This document shows, piece by piece, positions 54,416-64,000 of a stretch of DNA of 64,000 bases. The first letter of the stretch is position 1; every line of letters starts with the position of its first letter. The notes under the pieces were generated by a model. That model was not told the origin of the DNA, made no database searches, and saw only the letters and a program-made list of their open reading frames with translations. A program made the position numbers and the translations under genes. This DNA is from Pseudarthrobacter sp. AL07 (lineage in GTDB: Bacteria > Actinomycetota > Actinomycetes > Actinomycetales > Micrococcaceae). The stretch spans positions 186,001 through 250,000 of the forward strand of contig NZ_JASBRB010000002.1 in NCBI RefSeq assembly GCF_029960665.1, written 5' to 3'.

Positions 54416-55515
54416 GGCTGCACCTCAGCGGCGTCCTGGTCATCCTTGGCCAGCCCGCGACGGCGGCGCGTGGGCCAGGTGAGGATGAGCGTCACAAGGG
54501 CTGCCAAGAGGACCAGCGCGGCGATGACAATGCCGGCATCGATCCAGAACTGGCCCGGGAACAGCCTGATCAGGGTGTCTTCCAGGGCGAACGTCCAGGA
54601 ACCGCTGGCGAAGAAGATCCGGTGGAACTCGGTGAAGAACTGTTGCCAGCCGAGCACGGCCAGCGCGCCGAGGCCCAGGATGATCGCCAGCGCAACGATG
54701 GATCCTGCGAATAGTCCGCGGCGCACTCCGCCGGTGCTCCGGCGGCGCAGGTACGCGATGGCCACGAGGCTGAGGACAATCAGGAGGGCTCCCCCGCCAA
54801 AGGCCGAGAGGATGACAATTTTCACGTCGGCCATGTGGCTGACTTCGCCGTCCTTGAAAAGGTCCCCGCCGCTGCGGTTGACCAGGTCGCCCAGGTACCG
54901 CGGCCCCGCCCAGTCGCTGAGGTAGTCAACCGCGTAGGAGCCGTAGGTCATCCTGTCGTCGCTACTGAAGCCGTACCCGTCGCCGGGGAACCCGGGCCGG
55001 TTGTACTCGGTCCACAGGAACAGCGGGCTGGTGACCGCACGAACGGCAAGCACCAGCAGGATCACGGGGTAGAAAAGGGCCAGCAGGATTTGCCAGATGC
55101 GCGGAGCCACGGGCTTGGCGTTGGCTGCGCTCTCGCGCTCTGCGTTGCGGCGTTCCACTTCCTCCTGCGGCGGACGGACCTGCAGGGCTGACGTGGGGAG
55201 CGGCTCGCTGAAGTGGGCACCGCTTCGGATGGCGCCCTGCGCGGACGGTGCTTTACGCAGTGACTCTTCTACGGAAGGAACGACGGCGGGAGGTTCGACG
55301 GCGGCCTCCGCGGCTTTTCGGCCGGCGCGGCTTTCGGGCTGGTTGACGACGCCCTGAACGGAACCGGAACTACCAGCCGGGGACGCCTCGGGAGTGCTGG
55401 AGCCGGAGTCATTCAGCCAGGCAAAAGCCGGTTCGTCCGTATCCGATGAAGTATCCAGGTCCGGATCCGGCTGCGGCTCCGTGCGTTTGGCAGGGGTCGG
55501 AGAATTGTCATTCAC
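54412..55515 (-). CDS. TIGR01906/DUF1461 family membrane protein
   Basis: A 367-residue protein. The first ~130 residues are acidic, Pro/Ser/Ala-rich and probably disordered. Then come about five membrane segments (IWQILLALFYPVILLVLAVRAV; GALLIVLSLVAIAYL; GSIVALAIILGLGALAVLG; AGIVIAALVLLAALVTLI) with SYAVDYLSDW and FFASGSWTFALEDTLIRLFPGQFW, typical of the TIGR01906 family. No function is known. ATG 55515. It overlaps the end of the acyl-CoA synthetase gene on the other strand by 4 nt. Confidence 0.85.
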   Translation of the reverse strand: MNDNSPTPAKRTEPQPDPDLDTSSDTDEPAFAWLNDSGSSTPEASPAGSSGSVQGVVNQPESRAGRKAAEAAVEPPAVVPSVEESLRKAPSAQGAIRSGAHFSEPLPTSALQVRPPQEEVERRNAERESAANAKPVAPRIWQILLALFYPVILLVLAVRAVTSPLFLWTEYNRPGFPGDGYGFSSDDRMTYGSYAVDYLSDWAGPRYLGDLVNRSGGDLFKDGEVSHMADVKIVILSAFGGGALLIVLSLVAIAYLRRRSTGGVRRGLFAGSIVALAIILGLGALAVLGWQQFFTEFHRIFFASGSWTFALEDTLIRLFPGQFWIDAGIVIAALVLLAALVTLILTWPTRRRRGLAKDDQDAAEVQP

Positions 55516-55638
55516 AGCAGCGTCACTTCCGTTGGGGTCCGCGCTGCCGGCTCTGATCCGGGCAGCGCCGTGTATCTGATCTTGAGCCTACCGCCCGCTC
55601 CTGCACGAGGGCGAGGAGCCACCCCGGCGCCAGTGGAT

Positions 55639-56631
55639 TCATACGGCGATTTCGCTGTATCCGGCGTCACCGGCCAGCAAATCGCCGCGTTCACCGGCGT
55701 CATAGGCCCGCCGTCCCCACACCAGGACGTAACTCCAATACGCGGCCAGTACTGCCACTCCGATGCCGATCTTGGCCCACACCGGAAGTGGACTGGGCGT
55801 GACAAAGCCCTCCACCAATCCGGAGACGAACAGCACCAGCGCTAAGCCCAAGGCCACGGTGATCAGCGATCTGCCTTCCTCCGCCACGGCCCGTCCCCGC
55901 GTCCGCGGTCCCGGGGACACCATGGCCCAGAAGATCCGTAAGCCGGCAGCGCAGGCAATAAAAACAGCGGTGAGTTCCATCAGGCCATGCGGCAGGATGT
56001 AGGTGTAAAACACACCCTGTTGGCCCACTGCAGCGAAGACTCCTGCAGCAATCCCGACGCTCTGGGCGTTCGTGAACAGGATCATGGGTACCCAGATGCC
56101 GGTGATGCCCAGGGCCACCGCTTGGGCGCTGATCCAGGCGTTGTTGGTCCAGACGGCCCCCGCAAACGAGGCCGCAGGGTTTTCCGAATAGTAGTCAATG
56201 AAGTCTTCCTCGACGTACTGCCGGACCGCAGCCTCCGAGGCAACGGACCGCAGGGCATCCGGGGACGTCCCGATCCAGAGCGCGTAGGCGCCGGCGACCA
56301 GGACAAATGCGGCGCCGCAGGCCACCGTCAGCCACCGCAGGCGGTACAGGGCTGCGGGCAGGGCAACCACGAAGAAGCGGGCCAGGTCCGCCCCCACGTT
56401 GGACCGCGCGCCCGTGAAACGGATCCGGGCCTGGGCCAGCGTGGCGGACAAGGAGGCGGACAGGCCGCTCTCCGGGGCAATGGACCGGATGAACGAAAGA
56501 TGCGCCGACGTCGACTGGTAGAGGCGCAGCAGTTCGTCGGCCTCCTCGCCACTGAGGCGCCGCTTATGGGCGAGCTGGTGCAGCCTTGACCACTTGTCCC
56601 CGTTCGCGGCGGAGAAGGCATCCATATCCAC
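55639..56631 (-). CDS. SpoIIM (stage II sporulation protein M) family membrane protein
   Basis: A 330-residue membrane protein with a basic N-terminal helix (RLHQLAHKRRLSGEEADELLRLYQ) and about five membrane segments. FTNAQSVGIAAGVFAAVG and YTYILPHGLMELTAVFIACAAGLRI are the SpoIIM/DUF95 blocks. It probably works in membrane remodelling and does not imply sporulation. The start is GTG 56631, or ATG 56625. It is divergent from the RDD gene, a pairing common in actinobacteria, often together with MoxR genes. Confidence 0.88.
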   Translation of the reverse strand: MDMDAFSAANGDKWSRLHQLAHKRRLSGEEADELLRLYQSTSAHLSFIRSIAPESGLSASLSATLAQARIRFTGARSNVGADLARFFVVALPAALYRLRWLTVACGAAFVLVAGAYALWIGTSPDALRSVASEAAVRQYVEEDFIDYYSENPAASFAGAVWTNNAWISAQAVALGITGIWVPMILFTNAQSVGIAAGVFAAVGQQGVFYTYILPHGLMELTAVFIACAAGLRIFWAMVSPGPRTRGRAVAEEGRSLITVALGLALVLFVSGLVEGFVTPSPLPVWAKIGIGVAVLAAYWSYVLVWGRRAYDAGERGDLLAGDAGYSEIAV

Positions 56632-56699
56632 GGCAACAGCCTAGCCGCCATAGACTGTGAGCGTCCGCAGGATGGCTGACGAGGGATTGGGGTATCCGC

Positions 56700-57500
56700 T
56701 TGAGTTCGATAATCACCGGCGAGGCAGTTGTCCTGGAACTGCGGCCCGCGTCGTTCGCCGCCCGTGCCCTTGGACTGCTCCTGGATGTGCTGTTCAACAT
56801 CATCCTGCTGGTCCTGATCCTGCTGGGCATCGCAGCCGCCGGCCAGGACCTTGACGAAGCGGCAATGCGGGCGCTCACGCTGGTGAGCGTAGTCTTCTCT
56901 TTTGTGATTTTCCCCGTGGCGCTGGAGACCCTCACCCGGGGGCTCTCGCTCGGAAAACTGGCGGCCGGTCTGCGGGTGGTTCGGGACGACGGCGGCGCCA
57001 TTCGGTTCCGCCATGCAGTGATCCGGGGGCTGACCGGGTTCGTGGAAATCTACCTGACCGTGGGCGGCCTCGCCATCGGCGTCGCCCTCTTCAACAGCCG
57101 CTCCAAGCGGCTGGGTGACATCCTCGCCGGCACGTATGCGCTGCGCCGGCGGGTGCCAGTCGAGGCGCCGGTCCACGTCTTTGTTCCGCCGCAGCTTCAG
57201 GCCTGGGCCTCAGCAGCGGACATCGGCCGGATTCCGGACGCCACCGCACGGCAGGCTGCCCAATTCATCCGGCAGGCCGGCCGCATGGCACCGCTGTCCG
57301 CCGCCGGAATAGCGGCATCGATCGCCACGGAACTGGCCGCGCATGTGGCCCCGCCGCCGCCCCCGGGAACCAGCCCGGACCAGTACCTGACGGCAGTTAC
57401 CGCCGAACGCCGGCACCGCGAGCTTGCGCGGTTGCGGCAGGCCCGGCGCCGGAACTCTGCCACGGCAGAGCGGTTGGGCCGCCTGCCGTTCGGCCCGTAG
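56700..57500 (+). CDS. RDD family membrane protein
   Basis: A 266-residue protein. The N-terminal RDD domain (~15-150) has RPASFAARALGLLLDVLFNIILLVLILLG, then TRGLSLGKLAAGLRVV and SRSKRLGDILAGTYALRRR. The C-terminal third is cytoplasmic and rich in Arg/Ala (RRHRELARLRQARRRNS). Start TTG 56700 with GAGGGATTGGGG upstream. It is divergent from the SpoIIM gene and ends convergent with the L,D-transpeptidase. Confidence 0.87.
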   Translation: MSSIITGEAVVLELRPASFAARALGLLLDVLFNIILLVLILLGIAAAGQDLDEAAMRALTLVSVVFSFVIFPVALETLTRGLSLGKLAAGLRVVRDDGGAIRFRHAVIRGLTGFVEIYLTVGGLAIGVALFNSRSKRLGDILAGTYALRRRVPVEAPVHVFVPPQLQAWASAADIGRIPDATARQAAQFIRQAGRMAPLSAAGIAASIATELAAHVAPPPPPGTSPDQYLTAVTAERRHRELARLRQARRRNSATAERLGRLPFGP

Positions 57501-57536
57501 GACCGGATGTGTTCCTGGTCGCAAGTCGAACGGTTC

Positions 57537-58775
57537 CTAGTTGTTGTACTCCGCCCAGGGGATGTTCCAGTCGCCGTAGCCGTCGTCGAGGGCGGCGTAG
57601 TCGCCTTCGGTGTTGACAATCTGAACCACATCGCCGGTGGTCATGTTGGCAAAAACCCAGGCGGCGCCGTCGGGAGCGAACCCGATGCAGCCGTGCGAGA
57701 CGTTCGTGTTGCCGATGTATGGGAAGGCGGACTCCAGCGCCTGATGAATGTAGGCACCGCTCAGCGTGAGACGGATGGCATATTCGACGTCCACTTCGCC
57801 GTAGTAGGCGGGATCGCCGGGCTTGAGTCCGATGCTGGCGGCCCGGAAGTGGTCATAGCGGTTCTTCTCCATCAGGACCGCGTAGCCACGCGCTGACGGG
57901 AAGCGTTTGTCGCCCATACTGACCGGCAGGGTTTTCACGACCTGGTCGTTGACGCTGAGCGTGAAGGTGTGGGCGGTGGCGTCGGCGATGGCCACCCGCT
58001 TGTCCCCGAAGTTGACGGTGGCTTTTTTGTTGAAGTTGGCAATCTGGCCGTTGCCAAGGTCCACGCCGAAGAGCTGCATGTCCATGGTGACGGTGGAGTT
58101 CGCCGCCCAGAAGGCCTCGGGTCGGTACCGGACCATGGTGTCACTGAACCAGTGGAAGGCTCCGGTCTGCCCTGCGCTGGAGGTGATTTTAATGGCTTTC
58201 TCCACGGCATCCCGGTTGACTACCGGTTCGCTGAAAATGACCTGCAGCGGCTGGCCCACGCCAACCTTCATCCCGTCCAGGGGGTAGATGGCGGCGTCCG
58301 CCTCATGGGTGCTGGAAACCGTACTGAACGAGTTAGTGGTGCTCGTTTCCCGGCCCGCACCGTCGGTGATCACATATGTGTGGCTGTATTCGGTGTTGAA
58401 TTTCAGGGGATCCGTCGCAGTCCAGCTGCTGCCGTCCCCGGCGAAGGTACCACGGACGGCTTCACCGGCTGTGCTGGTCAGGGTCACGCTCTCGATCCGA
58501 CCGTTACCCACCGTGAGGGACACGGATGTGGCCGGGTTCACCTGCTTCGCGGCGTTGGCCGGCGTGACGTCCACCTTGACCGGGGCCACCACGGGCGATG
58601 CGACTCCCGGTGCGGACCGGACTGCTGAGCTCGCTTCGGACTCCAGTCCGCCGCGCGCGAAGCCCGGCGCGACGGCGGCGAAAACTCCGCCCGTCGCGGC
58701 AAGGACACACACGGCTGCCACCAAGAGAATTTTCTTGGCGGTCCCCCTCCGGCGTGGCTTAGCAACAGGTTCCAT
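57537..58775 (-). CDS. L,D-transpeptidase (YkuD) with Ig-like N-terminal domains
   Basis: A 412-residue secreted or lipid-free anchored cell-wall enzyme that forms 3-3 peptidoglycan cross-links. A basic N-terminus and hydrophobic segment (KKILLVAAVCVLAATGGVFAAV) act as a signal or anchor. Two Ig-like domains cover ~60-280, and the YkuD domain ~285-412 carries NVSHGCIGFAPDGA with the catalytic cysteine. The motif reads HGCIGF where HGCIR/HGCVN is usual. ATG 58775. It follows ahcY with a terminator-like hairpin between. Confidence 0.9.
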   Translation of the reverse strand: MEPVAKPRRRGTAKKILLVAAVCVLAATGGVFAAVAPGFARGGLESEASSAVRSAPGVASPVVAPVKVDVTPANAAKQVNPATSVSLTVGNGRIESVTLTSTAGEAVRGTFAGDGSSWTATDPLKFNTEYSHTYVITDGAGRETSTTNSFSTVSSTHEADAAIYPLDGMKVGVGQPLQVIFSEPVVNRDAVEKAIKITSSAGQTGAFHWFSDTMVRYRPEAFWAANSTVTMDMQLFGVDLGNGQIANFNKKATVNFGDKRVAIADATAHTFTLSVNDQVVKTLPVSMGDKRFPSARGYAVLMEKNRYDHFRAASIGLKPGDPAYYGEVDVEYAIRLTLSGAYIHQALESAFPYIGNTNVSHGCIGFAPDGAAWVFANMTTGDVVQIVNTEGDYAALDDGYGDWNIPWAEYNN

Positions 58776-58804
58776 GGTCCGATCTTAATACTTGGACGTA
58801 ACAG

Positions 58805-58829
58805 CCCCGGGCGCGGTTGGCACCCGGGG
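58805..58829 (-). terminator. Hairpin after ahcY
   Basis: Stem CCCCGGG (58805-58811) with CCCGGGG (58823-58829), 11-nt loop, in the 63-nt gap between ahcY and the L,D-transpeptidase. No T-tract; probably a weak or factor-dependent terminator. Confidence 0.45.
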
Positions 58830-58838
58830 AGTCACACG

Positions 58839-60317
<1,479 letters not shown>

Positions 60318-60447
60318 GGGGTTCCTTTGCTTTGTCCGATGGCGGCGACGGCGTTGAAGCGTCTGCGCGAAAGTCGACTGCGGGTGGTGGTGCGGGGTAT
60401 CCAGGCGCTGCCTGGGCAGTACCTGCGGTTCTCTCCGCAGCCGGCAT

Positions 60448-60681
60448 TTAGTCCGTGGCCGGCCGGACAGCGGGATCGTGCTGGTCCGAGCCGGCAGCGG
60501 TAGCGGCCTGGAGAAGTTCCGGCGGCAGCAGCAGCGGGATACCGTCCTCGATCGGGTAGCGCAGCTTTACGCCCGACTCTCCGGCCGCCGTCGACACAAG
60601 CTCCTCGCCTTCCTGGACCACAGGCGAACCGGTCACGGGACAGCGGAGGACGGACAACAGTTCAGGACTGATCTTTGGCAT
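60448..60681 (-). CDS. Trm112 family protein
   Basis: A 77-residue UPF0434/Trm112-like protein. [14 protein letters not shown] keeps only one of the usual zinc cysteines of the family; [15 protein letters not shown] is the typical C-terminal block. In other bacteria Trm112 proteins act as small partners of methyltransferases. ATG 60681. It lies between ahcY and DUF3499 on the same strand. Confidence 0.8.
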   Translation of the reverse strand: MPKISPELLSVLRCPVTGSPVVQEGEELVSTAAGESGVKLRYPIEDGIPLLLPPELLQAATAAGSDQHDPAVRPATD

Positions 60682-60761
60682 GATTGGTGCTCCCGACAGG
60701 GGCGCGCGTTCGCGCCGTTGGCTGACTGATTAGCAGGTTCCAGCCTACCGCCAGATCCACC

Positions 60762-61151
60762 TCAGGAAGGTTCGCGCAGTGCGCGCAGATGCCCCCGGCG
60801 GACGCCTTCCGTGCCGGCTGGGGCCTCCAGCGCTGAATGCGAGACCCGCTGGCCCGGCGTGGTCTGCTGCTTCGGCGGCTGTCCCGCCGCTTCGCGGACC
60901 GCGTTGGCAAGGGCCAGGAGGTCGTCCGGTCCAGGCTGCTGCGGGCTGGTCGGCATCGCCAAACGAAGCACTTCCCAGCCGCGGGGCACCGTCAGGGAGC
61001 CAGCGTGCTGCTCGCACAAATCGTAACAATGAGGCTCGGCGTAGGTGGCAAGCGGACCCAGGACAGCGGTGGAATCGGAATAGACGTACGTCAAAGTTGC
61101 CACCGCCGACTGACGGCAGGCTGACCTTGAACATTGACGGATAGCTCCCAC
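60762..61151 (-). CDS. DUF3499 family protein
   Basis: A 129-residue actinobacterial DUF3499 protein. The conserved zinc-ribbon-like part is CSRSACRQSAVATLTYVY near residue 7 and HCYDLCEQHAGSLTVPRGWEV near 41, giving four cysteines plus histidines. The C-terminal half is Pro/Gln/Ala-rich. Start GTG 61151. In mycobacteria the DUF3499 gene (Rv3258c) is next to a zincin (Rv3259), as here. Confidence 0.87.
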   Translation of the reverse strand: MGAIRQCSRSACRQSAVATLTYVYSDSTAVLGPLATYAEPHCYDLCEQHAGSLTVPRGWEVLRLAMPTSPQQPGPDDLLALANAVREAAGQPPKQQTTPGQRVSHSALEAPAGTEGVRRGHLRALREPS

Positions 61152-61272
61152 GACATCACAGACTACTCCGTATCCTTGCCCGTTCGGAGTATTTGCCGAA
61201 ACGACCGCCGCGCCCCGGCACGCAAACCGGGGTTATGTCGCGTAATTCTGCGCCCGGGTTTACAGTCAAGGT

Positions 61273-61788
61273 ATGCAGTCCTCGAACCAAGATTCAGCTT
61301 TTTCGGTCCGTTTGGCTGACCCGGATGTCCGCGCCGCAGAAACGGGCTTGGGTTCGTCCGGCCGCAGCTTTGCGATGCGCCGCCGGAACCGCCACGGCCG
61401 CGGCCTGCGCGGGGAGCTGATGTTGCCCACACTCCCCGGATATCGGACGCGCTCGGACCGCTTTGATGAGATGGTGCTGGATTCCGCGCAGCGGCTCCAT
61501 GACATCTGGGGCAAAACGCTCGATGGCGTACGGTTTGCCGTGGACGAAATACCCCCGCAGCTGGAGCAGTTGGTGGCCGAGGCCGCACCGCCTCCCATGG
61601 GCGCTTACACTCCCGCCACCGCCGAGGAGGGCCCTGTGATCACCCTGTACCGCCGGGTAGTTGAGCAGGGTTGCGGCAGCCGGGAGGAACTCCAGGACCT
61701 GGTGCACGACGTTGTGGTGGAACACACCGCCGAGATGCTTGGCGTGGCGCCGGAAACTCTGGATCCGGTTTACCGCCGCCGGTACTGA
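61273..61788 (+). CDS. Zincin-like metallopeptidase family protein with degenerate motif
   Basis: A 171-residue protein of the family usually labelled metallopeptidase (DUF1025 type). GYRTRSDRFDEMVLDSAQRLHDIW near 55 and VRFAVDEIPPQ near 85 are typical. The metal motif HExxHxxG is replaced by HDVVVEHTAEMLG near 144, so a catalytic zinc site is doubtful. ATG 61273. It is divergent from DUF3499 and ends 4 nt from the convergent DUF5719 gene. Confidence 0.8.
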   Translation: MQSSNQDSAFSVRLADPDVRAAETGLGSSGRSFAMRRRNRHGRGLRGELMLPTLPGYRTRSDRFDEMVLDSAQRLHDIWGKTLDGVRFAVDEIPPQLEQLVAEAAPPPMGAYTPATAEEGPVITLYRRVVEQGCGSREELQDLVHDVVVEHTAEMLGVAPETLDPVYRRRY

Positions 61789-61792
61789 CCGG

Positions 61793-63385
61793 TCAGTATC
61801 CCAGGGAGACCGGCACCTTTTCGTGCCCTGCAGCGGCCGGCGTAAAGGCCACCGTGGAAATGTCGTCCCGGCCCTCCTGCTGCAGGAGCAGCGCGCCGTA
61901 GGCGGCGTCACCCGAAGCGGAGACAACGTAGGCCACTACTTCCGACTCGTCCACCTTCTCGGGGACCTTGATGGACGTTGTGGCGCCGCCAGCGACGTCG
62001 GCAGTTGCGGCAGCGCGGATCTTGCCGTCCGCGGTGATGGCAGCGTAGGTGACCGTGGCCCGGTTCTCGAGGACGCCGAACACCAGGATCCGGTCACCGC
62101 CCTGGGGCACGGGCACCACGTGCTGGCTTCCCAGCCGGACACCGGAGGCAGCCCAGGCCACGTCCGAGGCTTTCTCCTTCGTGATGCCCCGCGTGACGCG
62201 GGCTGCAGCCACAAAGGACACGTCCGAACTGGTGGACACCGTGTAGTGGCCGGGAGGGACACCCGCCAGCGAAATCTCGGTGACGGCCCCGGCTTTTGCC
62301 GTGACCACACCGCCGCCTGGGAGGGCTTTCTGGCCGTCCCGGCCGAAGAGCTTAACCTCCACTACCGCGTCCGACGGTCCGGGCACCGTGATCGCCAGCG
62401 CAGGCCCTGCATCGTTGTAGCCGCTGTTTCCCGTGAGGGCGGAGATCGCGCCGGCGTCCTGGATGTCTACCGCGGTCATGACCTGCCGTGCGGCGGGAGC
62501 GGCCCCAGGAACGATGAAGTCAACGCCGCCGGGCGTAAGTCCCCGCAGGACACTCTGCTGGATGGCCGCGGCCACCGGGCCGCCTGCGCTCCGGACATGA
62601 ACCGTGAGCTGGGCTTCACCCGGCGCCAAGCCGGCCAGGACTATTGAGCGGGTACCGCCCGGTGCGACCAGGAGACCCCTGCTGCCCGGGGCCTGGATCT
62701 GGCCCTTGCTGCCGAAGAGCTCCAGGCTGACGGTGGAAGGGGTGCTTGAAGCGTTGCTGAGCACGAGGACGGAAGTGCGGCCCACAGTGGTGCTTGCGCC
62801 CGAGAGCCAGAGATCGTTGGCGGGTGGCTGGCAGTTGGCAGCGGCCGACCCCTGCAGGTCACCGTCCGTGGCAGTGAATTTAACAACGCCGGCGGCGGAG
62901 GGTTTCTGGCTGGCTTGGGCGTCGGCGCTCAGGAGGGTGGCGTCATCCACGCTATGCCCGGCGAGGACGCCGGCGGTCAGGTCCTGGGGACCTGTCCCCT
63001 GGCCGGGCTGGCTGCCGTCCCTGGCGATCTCGACGGCGGGCGTCCCGTCAAGCGCGGCGAGCCTGCTCCCGGGAAGAACCCCGCCGGGGGCGCTCAGGAC
63101 GGCGCCCGTGACGGCGCTCTTCGCCGTCGCGGATTCGGGGCTGAACTGGGGATCAGTGCCCGCCTCAGTCCCTTCGAGCAGGCGGGCCGGGCCGGCACAT
63201 ACCCCTGTGCTGGCCCCGGCAGGAACAGCTACCAGCACGGCCGGAATGCTGCGGCTGCCCGCCGGCTGCGGAGCCACCGACGCGGCAGCGAGCACCGCTC
63301 CGGCCGCGGCCACAATCCCCACAGCCGAGACCAGGCCTGCCAGCATCTGCTTGCGCGGGGTCCTGCGGGCGGCGTCCTTATGCAT
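61793..63385 (-). CDS. DUF5719 family secreted/membrane-anchored protein
   Basis: A 530-residue protein with one N-terminal membrane segment (LAGLVSAVGIVAAAGAVLAAASVA) and a large extracytoplasmic part of repeated beta modules rich in Ala, Gly, Thr and Val. The sequence matches my recollection of the actinobacterial DUF5719 group, found beside a large glycosyltransferase membrane protein. Its ATG overlaps the upstream gene by 8 nt, so the two are coupled. Function unknown; a cell-envelope glycan role is inferred from the neighbour. Confidence 0.8.
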   Translation of the reverse strand: MHKDAARRTPRKQMLAGLVSAVGIVAAAGAVLAAASVAPQPAGSRSIPAVLVAVPAGASTGVCAGPARLLEGTEAGTDPQFSPESATAKSAVTGAVLSAPGGVLPGSRLAALDGTPAVEIARDGSQPGQGTGPQDLTAGVLAGHSVDDATLLSADAQASQKPSAAGVVKFTATDGDLQGSAAANCQPPANDLWLSGASTTVGRTSVLVLSNASSTPSTVSLELFGSKGQIQAPGSRGLLVAPGGTRSIVLAGLAPGEAQLTVHVRSAGGPVAAAIQQSVLRGLTPGGVDFIVPGAAPAARQVMTAVDIQDAGAISALTGNSGYNDAGPALAITVPGPSDAVVEVKLFGRDGQKALPGGGVVTAKAGAVTEISLAGVPPGHYTVSTSSDVSFVAAARVTRGITKEKASDVAWAASGVRLGSQHVVPVPQGGDRILVFGVLENRATVTYAAITADGKIRAAATADVAGGATTSIKVPEKVDESEVVAYVVSASGDAAYGALLLQQEGRDDISTVAFTPAAAGHEKVPVSLGY

Positions 63386-64000
63386 TCTGGTGTTCCTTAC
63401 GCAAAGATCCTTCGTCCCGCGACAGCCCGGTGTTGGGCCGGCGCGCGGGCATGGGAATGGCGAGCATTACAGTGAGTCCGATCACCGTGATCTGTGCGAG
63501 TCCGGACCAAAGGGCCCCGGGCGCTTCGTAGCGGATGTTCAGCTGTCCGGCGGAGGCCGGCAAGGTGAACGCCTGGGCCGAGCCGGACGTCGTTGCCGTG
63601 AGCCTCCGCCCGTCGAACCAGGCGCTCCATCCCGGGTCCGCCCGTTCAGCGAGCACCACCAGCCGCCCTTCCGGGCCCCCGGCGACGGCGGTGTCGACGT
63701 CGTCATACCTGGACGGTAAGAGCGCCACCGTGGCTCCTGCCCCGTCCACAATCCTGACGCGATGGCCGACATCGGCAGGCTGCAGCACAGGCTGGTTCAG
63801 CGGCGTAATCCGCCAAAGCCAGCCGACGTCCGTCTGGCCGACGGCAACAAGCCCCGGCACGGCGTCCATTCTGCTGGCCGTAAGCTGGGCGGCCGTATCT
63901 GCCGAGCGCAGCACCACGAACCCGACGCCCAGGCGCTCAAGCCCGGGCCGGGGATCCACACCCTGCCCGGCCACCAGGGTGGCCACGACGCTTCGGATGG
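63378..64000 (-). CDS. C-terminal part of a large cell-envelope membrane protein (glycosyltransferase-associated type); 5' end outside window
   Basis: The visible part is about 207 residues and remains open at the window edge. It has a beta-rich extracytoplasmic region (LVVLAERADPGWSAWFDGRRLTA; QAFTLPASAGQLNIRYEAPG) and one late membrane segment (LAQITVIGLTVMLAIPM). The WSAWFDGRRL block is common at the C-terminus of large membrane glycosyltransferase-linked proteins. The position upstream of DUF5719 supports the glycosyltransferase family 2 / membrane protein usually found there. The catalytic half is not in the window, so the assignment is by context. Confidence 0.7.
   Translation of the reverse strand, partial: IRSVVATLVAGQGVDPRPGLERLGVGFVVLRSADTAAQLTASRMDAVPGLVAVGQTDVGWLWRITPLNQPVLQPADVGHRVRIVDGAGATVALLPSRYDDVDTAVAGGPEGRLVVLAERADPGWSAWFDGRRLTATTSGSAQAFTLPASAGQLNIRYEAPGALWSGLAQITVIGLTVMLAIPMPARRPNTGLSRDEGSLRKEHQNA

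Noticed and set aside
60318..60447. S-adenosylhomocysteine or SAM riboswitch before ahcY
   Set aside because: The leader has no recognisable SAH or SAM core and only weak local pairing.

Overview
The window is 64 kb of high-GC chromosome from an actinobacterium of the Arthrobacter/Pseudarthrobacter type. This is inferred from protein content, base composition, frequent GTG/TTG starts, and gene order that I recall as matching Mycobacterium tuberculosis: lpdA-PNP-pmmB; pmt/rsmI/tatD/rpfB/rsmA/ispE/pth/rplY/prs/glmU/(TetR)/mfd; and DUF3499/metallopeptidase. It looks like core chromosome. I see no phage, insertion sequence or CRISPR array.

Layout. 1-16 kb is nitrogen assimilation mixed with housekeeping genes: the end of an assimilatory nitrate reductase (nasC) and its electron-transfer subunit (nasB), a small secreted protein, a PspC protein, lpdA, purine nucleoside phosphorylase, an Rrf2 regulator and a phosphohexomutase. 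Then come nirD, divergent from nirB-cobA-hemD, a short FAD oxidoreductase, and deoC. The nirD/nirB gap holds a GlnR-like array of 5-bp boxes every 11 bp. 16-26 kb has a YdjM-like hydrolase, mfd, an SDR/DUF2867 protein, DUF2505, an SCO4848-like membrane protein, nhaA (with an EF-hand-like tail and a hairpin leader), sufU and sufS. 26-32 kb has two tandem giant LuxR-family ATPase regulators. 32-43 kb is a conserved minus-strand block (pth, rplY, prs, glmU, ABC-F, ispE, rsmA, rpfB, tatD), interrupted by tRNA-Gln and a TetR pseudogene. 43-48 kb is a MoxR-DUF58-transglutaminase operon. 48-58 kb has gabD, rsmI, a protein O-mannosyltransferase, a C-terminally truncated acyl-CoA synthetase, a DUF1461 protein, SpoIIM and RDD proteins, and an L,D-transpeptidase. 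58-64 kb has ahcY, Trm112, DUF3499, a degenerate zincin, DUF5719, and the end of a large cell-envelope membrane protein that runs off the window.

How the genes work together. nasC/nasB reduce nitrate, nirBD reduce nitrite to ammonium, and cobA/hemD feed siroheme to NirB, so the first 14 kb is a nitrate-to-ammonium module. rpfB, glmU, ispE, pmt, L,D-transpeptidase and the MoxR operon all concern the envelope.

Most notable signals: the 11-bp-phased GlnR-like array; an EF-hand-like loop at the end of NhaA with a structured leader; a LuxR-ATPase gene whose homology begins upstream of any ATG/GTG/TTG, directly after the preceding gene; a family of long intergenic palindromes; and two decayed genes (TetR, acyl-CoA synthetase).
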